From Syntrophaceae bacterium (lineage in GTDB: Bacteria > Desulfobacterota > Syntrophia > Syntrophales > Smithellaceae), in NCBI GenBank assembly GCA_016927935.1, contig JAFGLS010000201.1, positions 16,255-80,254 on the forward strand: DNA of 64,000 nt, read 5' to 3'. The number at the start of each line of letters is the position of its first letter. Positions within the stretch are counted from its first letter, which is position 1. The notes below the pieces were generated by a model, which was not told the origin of the DNA, searched no databases, and saw nothing but the letters and a program-made list of their open reading frames with translations. Below, in pieces: positions 57,885-64,000 of the stretch. Both the position numbers and the translations under genes were made by a program.

Positions 57885-58676
57885 ATGGACTTTCTACAAG
57901 TTGCAGGAAAAACATTTTTAGTGACCGGTGTCGCCAACAAAAAAAGCGTTGCCTTCTTCGTCGCCAAAGGCCTGATTGATAACGGCGCGAAGGTAATTCT
58001 TTCCGTTCAAAATGAAGAAAGTCAAAGCAAAGCTCAAAAACTTTTTCCTGAAAGCACCATATTAATCTGCGATGCGGAGAATGCTGAAAGCATCAATCAA
58101 TTGGGAATTTATTTTCAAAAAAACAGCATCAAACTTTCCGGTTTTGTCCATTCCATAGCCTTTGCCAACTACAGCGAAGGGATTAAACCTTTTCACGAAA
58201 CAAAAGTGCAGGATTATCTTCAGGCAACCAACATCTCCTGCTTTTCGCTGGTGGCCATCGCCAACGCCTTGAAAAATTCTTTTGAGGAAAACGCTTCCAT
58301 TGTCACCATATCCATCAGCAACACCCGCGCTACCGCTTACGGTTACATGGGACCGATTAAGGCGGCACTCGACGCCACTGTGGCTTTTCTGGCAAAATCG
58401 TTATCCGAAATATCCAAAGTCAGGGTAAATGAAGTTTGCGCTGGACCTCTGAAAACCTCTGCATCAGCGGGCATTCCCGGATACGTTAATAATTATCTTT
58501 TCGCCGAACAGTTGACTTTGCGCAAGGCTGCGCTTAAAACCGAAGAAGTTGCCAATACTGTTATCTTTTTGCTTTCACCCGTTTCCAGCGGAATTAATGC
58601 TACCGGCATTGTAGTGGACGCCGGAATGTCTTGTAATTATTTCGATCAGGATGTAGTTAATAAGACAATGCGTTAA
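57885..58676 (+). CDS. fabI: Enoyl-ACP reductase (FabI-like SDR)
   Basis: FLVTGVANKKSVAFFVAKGL; YGYMGPIK = Y-x6-K motif of FabI. Confidence 0.85.
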   Translation: MDFLQVAGKTFLVTGVANKKSVAFFVAKGLIDNGAKVILSVQNEESQSKAQKLFPESTILICDAENAESINQLGIYFQKNSIKLSGFVHSIAFANYSEGIKPFHETKVQDYLQATNISCFSLVAIANALKNSFEENASIVTISISNTRATAYGYMGPIKAALDATVAFLAKSLSEISKVRVNEVCAGPLKTSASAGIPGYVNNYLFAEQLTLRKAALKTEEVANTVIFLLSPVSSGINATGIVVDAGMSCNYFDQDVVNKTMR

Positions 58677-58690
58677 TTAAAAGGATAATC

Positions 58691-59191
58691 TTGAACATGA
58701 CTACGCCGCTTATATCCATTGTCGGTAAATCCAATTCCGGCAAAACAACTCTTATCGAAAAACTAATTCCAGAATTGCTCAAAAGAGGATACCGAGTGGC
58801 TACAATCAAGCATAACAAGCACGGTTTTGATATCGATCATGAAGGCAAGGACAGCTGGCGGCACAAAAAAGCCGGCGCCTTTGCTACGGTAATTGCCTGT
58901 CCTACACGGGTGGCTTTTGTTGAAGACATTGACCATGACCATTCTCTTGGCGAAATTAGAGACAAATACATCAAGGGTGCCGATGTAATTCTTGCTGAAG
59001 GCTACAAGGGCAATCCTTTTCCAAAAATTGAAGTTTTTCGCTCAAAATTTAAACGTGATTTGTTATGTGACAAAGAAGACAACCTTCTGGCTGTAGCCTC
59101 AGACGTAAAGCTGGATATCGACGTTACCTACTTCGATATTAACGACTTAAAAAGTATCGTCGATTTGATTGAAAATACATTTCTTAAATAA
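58691..59191 (+). CDS. mobB: Molybdopterin-guanine dinucleotide biosynthesis protein B
   Basis: ISIVGKSNSGKTTLIEKLIPELLKRGYRVATIKHNKHGFDIDHEGKDSWRH, LAEGYKGNPFPKIEVFR. Confidence 0.92.
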   Translation: MNMTTPLISIVGKSNSGKTTLIEKLIPELLKRGYRVATIKHNKHGFDIDHEGKDSWRHKKAGAFATVIACPTRVAFVEDIDHDHSLGEIRDKYIKGADVILAEGYKGNPFPKIEVFRSKFKRDLLCDKEDNLLAVASDVKLDIDVTYFDINDLKSIVDLIENTFLK

Positions 59192-59195
59192 AGTA

Positions 59196-60473
59196 TTATT
59201 TCATTATGAATACGAGGGTTCCAACGGGAATTGATTTTTTTTCTACTTCATCCCCGCTTAAAAGACGCCCGTTGGGCAGACGATAGAATGTCGATGGATA
59301 ATTCCACCTCCTGCCGGCAATCCGGGAGATAGGCCGTCTTTTTTGGACATATCCTCCGTAAATATAACCGACAAGAAGACGCGTGCCGTTAGGCGGGTTA
59401 TTCAGGAGCTTGCGCAAAGATGCTGACTTCTTCATTTTTGCACCGGTTCGGATAAGTCCGTCGGGAAAGAAATATATCGTTGTTGCGTCATCATAGAGAT
59501 CCCCCGCCAGTTCGCGAACACTTTTTCCATCTTTGCCGATTTCCAGAAATCCTTCGAATTCCTGTTCACGCTCTTCATCCATAAATGAAACACGCGTCCC
59601 AACGGGTATATTGTTCCATTCACGGATTTCATTACCTCGTAATCTTCTACCGTCAGGATATAGATAAATGGTTGAAGCATTATTGTACTTATCACGTGCT
59701 ATGCTCCAAGCATTGTTCCCTTTCGTAATCACCATGGGACAACTAGCGAACTGATCTGCAGGCCTTTTCAATGCCGCTAGTACCTTAGGTGGCTTATATA
59801 AAAAGCGGTGTAGTTCATGATCTGCAATAGCTAACCGGTGAGCCGCAACATCAGGATCCTTGGTCGGTCCGGCCGAAAGTCCCAGACGCCGCCTTACCTC
59901 GGGATGGGCGAAAATCATTCCGCATTTTTTCCTACCTCTATGCTTTTTAGTATGAAAAATGTTTGGTCTACCATAAGCGACCATGGAATGGGTCAGAACG
60001 TTTTTATCTTTAATGTGGTAAATTCTCTTCAGCTGCCTTAATAACTCACGAAGTGCAATGTACTGAGCCCTAGTTATATCTTTATCGTGAAATCCAACAA
60101 CCTCTATGCCTATGGAAACATTGTCAAGCGTCGTTTGCCCTTTCCACATGCTTCTTCCCGCATGAGTTGCAATTTTTCTACGGTTAATTATTCGATACAC
60201 TCTTCCTGTCGGAGTAACGAAATAATGAGCTTCACCGAAACGACGAACCTTGCGGAGAGAACCATTAAGAGCCCCTTCAGTTGTATGTAAAATAATGTAT
60301 TGAGTTTTAGATCTATATGGACGTTTTTTATTAAGAGGGCTATACAAGTTGCTGATTTTCAGAGCATTTGAGTCAGAAGCTAAAAAGACAGAAACAATAA
60401 TAATCGTAAAAAAAATTGCGACTTTTAATTTATGTGACTGTTGTCGTTTAAAAATCATTTTACCTACCAACAC
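59196..60473 (-). CDS. N-acetylmuramoyl-L-alanine amidase (Amidase_2) with three C-terminal repeats
   Basis: YIILHTTEGALNG, HYFVTPTGRVYRIINRRKIATHAG; C-term three repeats of about 45-55 aa. Confidence 0.87.
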   Translation of the reverse strand: MLVGKMIFKRQQSHKLKVAIFFTIIIVSVFLASDSNALKISNLYSPLNKKRPYRSKTQYIILHTTEGALNGSLRKVRRFGEAHYFVTPTGRVYRIINRRKIATHAGRSMWKGQTTLDNVSIGIEVVGFHDKDITRAQYIALRELLRQLKRIYHIKDKNVLTHSMVAYGRPNIFHTKKHRGRKKCGMIFAHPEVRRRLGLSAGPTKDPDVAAHRLAIADHELHRFLYKPPKVLAALKRPADQFASCPMVITKGNNAWSIARDKYNNASTIYLYPDGRRLRGNEIREWNNIPVGTRVSFMDEEREQEFEGFLEIGKDGKSVRELAGDLYDDATTIYFFPDGLIRTGAKMKKSASLRKLLNNPPNGTRLLVGYIYGGYVQKRRPISRIAGRRWNYPSTFYRLPNGRLLSGDEVEKKSIPVGTLVFIMK

Positions 60474-60544
60474 CTTTAATTAACTCAGTTTATTTATGCT
60501 TCCCGAAATGAAAATTAATCAAATTTTAATAGTAGATTGTGCAA

Positions 60545-61429
60545 TCATTCTTCTAAATTTTTGCTTAGCTCTATCAAAGTTAATGGATTTACCCTTGCCC
60601 CGTTTATCCTCACACCCCAATGAAGATGAGGGCCTGTAACTCTTCCTGTTTCTCCCAAAAGCCCTATCACTTTTCCCTTCCTAACATTATCTCCTTTCTT
60701 GACCAATATTTTATTCAGATGGAAGTACATGCTTATGACACCCCCACCATGATCCAAATAAACTGAGTTCCCACTGAAAAAATGATTTGCGACAAGAATT
60801 ACTTTCCCATTATTAATTGCCTTTATGGGTTCCCCTTTATTGCCTTTCAGATCGACACCAGTGTGACATGCTCTTCTTAAATTATTTATTATGCTTCTCT
60901 TTCCGAAAGCTCCAATTATATTTCCATTGATAGGCTTTATAAAATTCCCTTTCCATTTTGGCAATGTGTAGTCAACAGCCCATAAGGACTTTATAATTGC
61001 CGCCTCACGCCTTGCTCTTTTCAATGAATGAACATTCAAAATAACTTGTGTTCGAGGAACCTTTAGCTTACGAACGCCATAATTTTTACTTTTTACCCGG
61101 ATATCATATCTTTTCTTAAAGCCTGAAAAAGTTGAACGTACAACGCATTTATATAAACCTGCCTTCTGCTTCAAATCGGCGCCAATGAATCCCAACCATA
61201 AAGTTTCTGCACGACTGTAAAGAAGTGGTATTCTCTTTTTCATCCAAATAATCTGAGGCTTCTCTTGCTCTGCAGCTTTGATGGTTACAAGAATAATGCC
61301 GCCACAATTTATCTCTTTTGACGAAAATGAAATGTCCGACGTGGATAAAGATTCAACGTTTGTTGAAACTGTTAAAAGGCTGATTATGATAAAGCCACAA
61401 CCTATTAATCTTAGCCAAATGTTATTCAA
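60545..61429 (-). CDS. M23-family metallopeptidase (LytM-like)
   Basis: HTGVDLKGNKGEPIKAINNGKVI (HxxxD), GPHLHWGVRING (HxH). Confidence 0.9.
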   Translation of the reverse strand: MNNIWLRLIGCGFIIISLLTVSTNVESLSTSDISFSSKEINCGGIILVTIKAAEQEKPQIIWMKKRIPLLYSRAETLWLGFIGADLKQKAGLYKCVVRSTFSGFKKRYDIRVKSKNYGVRKLKVPRTQVILNVHSLKRARREAAIIKSLWAVDYTLPKWKGNFIKPINGNIIGAFGKRSIINNLRRACHTGVDLKGNKGEPIKAINNGKVILVANHFFSGNSVYLDHGGGVISMYFHLNKILVKKGDNVRKGKVIGLLGETGRVTGPHLHWGVRINGARVNPLTLIELSKNLEE

Positions 61430-61791
61430 TCTTTACTCTCCAAAGACAAAATGCTTCCCAATGTAGGGAAATTTAAATATTTTTAGGTCAATATTTCTAC
61501 CCAAACAACTATTCACCGTTATTTCCCATGAGAACGTATTTACTTTCACTTTCGTTTTTCGCGATTAAGTTATGGCATTAAAAAGGCCGCGCATCCGGCA
61601 ATTATGCCCGATGGCGACCCAACCATCAAAAACTCTCCATAAATATCTTTTTTACTTAATGGACCCTTATTATATATAATTATGATATTAGAAAAAACAA
61701 TTCGTTAAAATTTGAATATTATGTCAATTGAAAAAATATAATCATTGATTTTGCTAGTTCATTTTAAAAAAATGAAACTCATATTACTCTG

Positions 61792-62181
61792 TTAATCGCA
61801 TGCGGGATATGAACCATCCGCCTGATGCACCTCCCTTCCCGTAACCGGGGGATTAAAAACACAAAGCAGACGCATATCTTGTTTTGCCCGTAAATAATGT
61901 TCATCATGCTCATTAAGAGCATATAATGTTCCCGGCAAGATGTGATAAATTTTACCATCCGCGATGGTTTCGACTTCTCCTTCTCCTTCAACGCAATAGA
62001 CTGCTTCTAGGTGATTTTTATACCAGATATGGGTTTCCGTACCGGCAAAGATTATTGTTTCATGAAAAGAAAATCCCATACCGTCGTTTTTTAGTAGAAG
62101 CCTGCGGCTGACCCAGTTTTTGTTTTCGGCAAAAACTTCACGGCTTGTTCCTTTTATTTCTTCAATAGACCGAACAAACAT
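61792..62181 (-). CDS. ectC: L-ectoine synthase
   Basis: [71 protein letters not shown]. Confidence 0.96.
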   Translation of the reverse strand: MFVRSIEEIKGTSREVFAENKNWVSRRLLLKNDGMGFSFHETIIFAGTETHIWYKNHLEAVYCVEGEGEVETIADGKIYHILPGTLYALNEHDEHYLRAKQDMRLLCVFNPPVTGREVHQADGSYPACD

Positions 62182-62192
62182 AATTTTTTCCT

Positions 62193-63446
62193 TCAGTGTT
62201 TTTGAAGCACCTTGCCTATGCTTGTATCAAGAATATCCAAACCTTCGGCAAGAACTTCATCAGGAATTATTAATGGTGCAAGGATTTTTAAAACATGGTT
62301 TTTGGCTCCGGCCAATTCCATAACCAATTTATTGTTGAAGCACTCCATGGAAATTTCTCTGGCTATTGGCGCCGGCGAAACAGCCATTCCATACATGAAA
62401 CCGCGTCCGCGCACTTCTGCCTTGAGTTGCGGGTATTTATCCCTTATTTTCTCAAGACGTTCACGCAAATAGTTCCCTTTACGGAAAATATCCTTAGAGA
62501 AACGGTCATCTTTCCAGTAATCAAGCGCTACTGCCGCGGAAACAAAAGCGAGATTATTTCCACGAAATGTTCCTGTGTGCTGTCCCGGCTTCCAGATATC
62601 CAGTTCCCGCCGGAAAAAGACCACTGCCATAGGCAACCCGAACCCGCTAAACGATTTGGAAATAGTCACAATATCCGGTGTAATACCTGATTGTTCAAAA
62701 CTAAAAAAAGTTCCCGTACGTCCATTGCCAACCTGAATATCGTCTACAATTAGTAAAATGTCGAAATCGCGGCATATTTTCTCCACTTCGCGAAGCCACT
62801 TATTGCTGGCCACGCGTATTCCTCCTTCAGCCTGAATTGTTTCTAAAATAATAGCCGAGGGAATATCAACGCCACTGCTGTTGTCTTCCAGAACCCGTCG
62901 CAGATAACCGGCCGTGTTGATACTCTTTCCCAAGTATCCGTCATACGGAATAAAGGAAACATCGGAGCGATTGATAAATGCTTCATCTCGGTAGTACGCA
63001 TTGGCTGTAACTGACATTGAGCCCATGGTCAGTCCATGATAACCATTGGTGAAAGATATTACATTAGAACGTTTTTTCACCATACGAGCTAATTTCAGAG
63101 CAGCCTCTACCGCGTTGGTGCCGGTGGCACCGGTAAACTGGACTTTATAATCAAGTTTCCGGGGCTTGAAAATGTTTTCTTCCAGCTTGACAAGCAAATT
63201 ATCTTTAGCGACCGTTGCCATATCCAGACCATGTATGATTCCGTCATTTTCAATGTATTCAATAATTTTCTTCTTCATGTATTCATTGTTGTGACCGTAA
63301 TTAAGCGTACCGGCTCCTGCGAAAAAATCAATGTAGCGGTTACCGTTTACATCATAAAGAAATGCGTCTTTTGCCTTTTGAAATAATACAGGAAATGATC
63401 TTGAGTAACTTCTTACTTCTGATTCCAATCTTTTTATATTTTCCAT
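62193..63446 (-). CDS. ectB: Diaminobutyrate--2-oxoglutarate transaminase
   Basis: Class III aminotransferase; [54 protein letters not shown]. Confidence 0.96.
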   Translation of the reverse strand: MENIKRLESEVRSYSRSFPVLFQKAKDAFLYDVNGNRYIDFFAGAGTLNYGHNNEYMKKKIIEYIENDGIIHGLDMATVAKDNLLVKLEENIFKPRKLDYKVQFTGATGTNAVEAALKLARMVKKRSNVISFTNGYHGLTMGSMSVTANAYYRDEAFINRSDVSFIPYDGYLGKSINTAGYLRRVLEDNSSGVDIPSAIILETIQAEGGIRVASNKWLREVEKICRDFDILLIVDDIQVGNGRTGTFFSFEQSGITPDIVTISKSFSGFGLPMAVVFFRRELDIWKPGQHTGTFRGNNLAFVSAAVALDYWKDDRFSKDIFRKGNYLRERLEKIRDKYPQLKAEVRGRGFMYGMAVSPAPIAREISMECFNNKLVMELAGAKNHVLKILAPLIIPDEVLAEGLDILDTSIGKVLQKH

Positions 63447-63964
63447 TATATTTCCTCCTTTGTTAAAATATCAAATGGTCCTATACGATACAGCATTTCC
63501 TTTTCATGTTTTTCGCCTCCAAAATCATCTTCAGAAAACAACAGGCTTTTTACCAAATGAGCGTTTAAAGATTTGGCCAACGTGGAAAAAAGGGCATTCG
63601 ATGATTTGTTGGATGGATTGACCGTAGTTTCCAAATAATGTAATGGAACACGATATGCTCGATGCAAAATTGAATTCAGCATTTTTGATGCTACACCTTG
63701 CTCTCGCAAATTTTTTTTTACTACTACCTGCCAAACAAAAATAGTATCTTTTCTCTCGGGATGAAGGTAAGCAGAAATAAAGCCGCAGGTTTCATTACAT
63801 TGTTCAGCGAGCACTGACGTTTGAGCAAAGTGTGTGCAGATCAGTAAATAGCAGTACAGGGAATTGACATCCAGAGGAGGTGAATCTTCAATTAACTTCA
63901 TGACAGATCTGGCGTCTTTCTTTTTAGGCAAGCGGAATATAATTTGATGAGAATTGTTGATCAT
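63446..63964 (-). CDS. ectA: Diaminobutyrate acetyltransferase
   Basis: FRLPKKKDARSVMKLIEDSPPLDVNSLYCYLLICTHFAQTSVLAEQ, LETTVNPSNKSSNALF. Confidence 0.95.
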   Translation of the reverse strand: MINNSHQIIFRLPKKKDARSVMKLIEDSPPLDVNSLYCYLLICTHFAQTSVLAEQCNETCGFISAYLHPERKDTIFVWQVVVKKNLREQGVASKMLNSILHRAYRVPLHYLETTVNPSNKSSNALFSTLAKSLNAHLVKSLLFSEDDFGGEKHEKEMLYRIGPFDILTKEEI

Positions 63965-64000
63965 TTCCTTCTCCGGATGATTGTTATGTTGTTGCCGTTA

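Noticed and set aside
61779-61991. 70-aa minus-strand ORF overlapping ectC
   Set aside because: Alternative frame of the clear ectC gene.

Overview
64 kb window, probably from a Desulfobacterota/Syntrophales-like (deltaproteobacterial) genome; the taxonomy is inferred from gene content only. Left part (1-7.8 kb): an MEP-isoprenoid/housekeeping block on the minus strand (ispH fused to a UbiA-like domain, tlyA, dxs, ispA, xseB, xseA). An ankyrin protein, small Lys-rich proteins and a TPR membrane protein follow. The core (about 13-59 kb) is a large lipid/polyene-type biosynthetic island with three modules. (i) 13.0-22.3 kb minus: B12-radical SAM, ketosynthase-like protein without the active-site Cys, ketosynthase, ACP, ABC exporter, BtrH-like acyltransferase, LPLAT. 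(ii) 26.5-44.8 kb, mostly minus: MMPL exporter fused to a methyltransferase, GT2, fused DhaL-DegV, thioesterase, MIO ammonia-lyase, B12-radical SAM, and a KS/chain-length-factor pair, which resembles an aryl-polyene locus. (iii) 48.4-59.2 kb plus: KS, ACP, two CrtI-like FAD oxidoreductases, OleA, OleB, OleC, an internally deleted OleD, FabG, FabZ, FabI, MobB. Module iii is the most novel-looking: an olefin/beta-lactone head-to-head condensation pathway embedded in a dedicated type II FAS/CrtI operon, with a collapsed OleD and a well-defined promoter/operator/leader-hairpin region. A carbamoyltransferase/methyltransferase insert, PilZ and degenerate HD-GYP regulators, two families of dispersed palindromic repeats, a cell-wall hydrolase pair and an ectABC operon complete the window. 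No rRNA, tRNA, CRISPR array or transposase was recognised. All homology calls are by-eye motif recognition; no database search was run.
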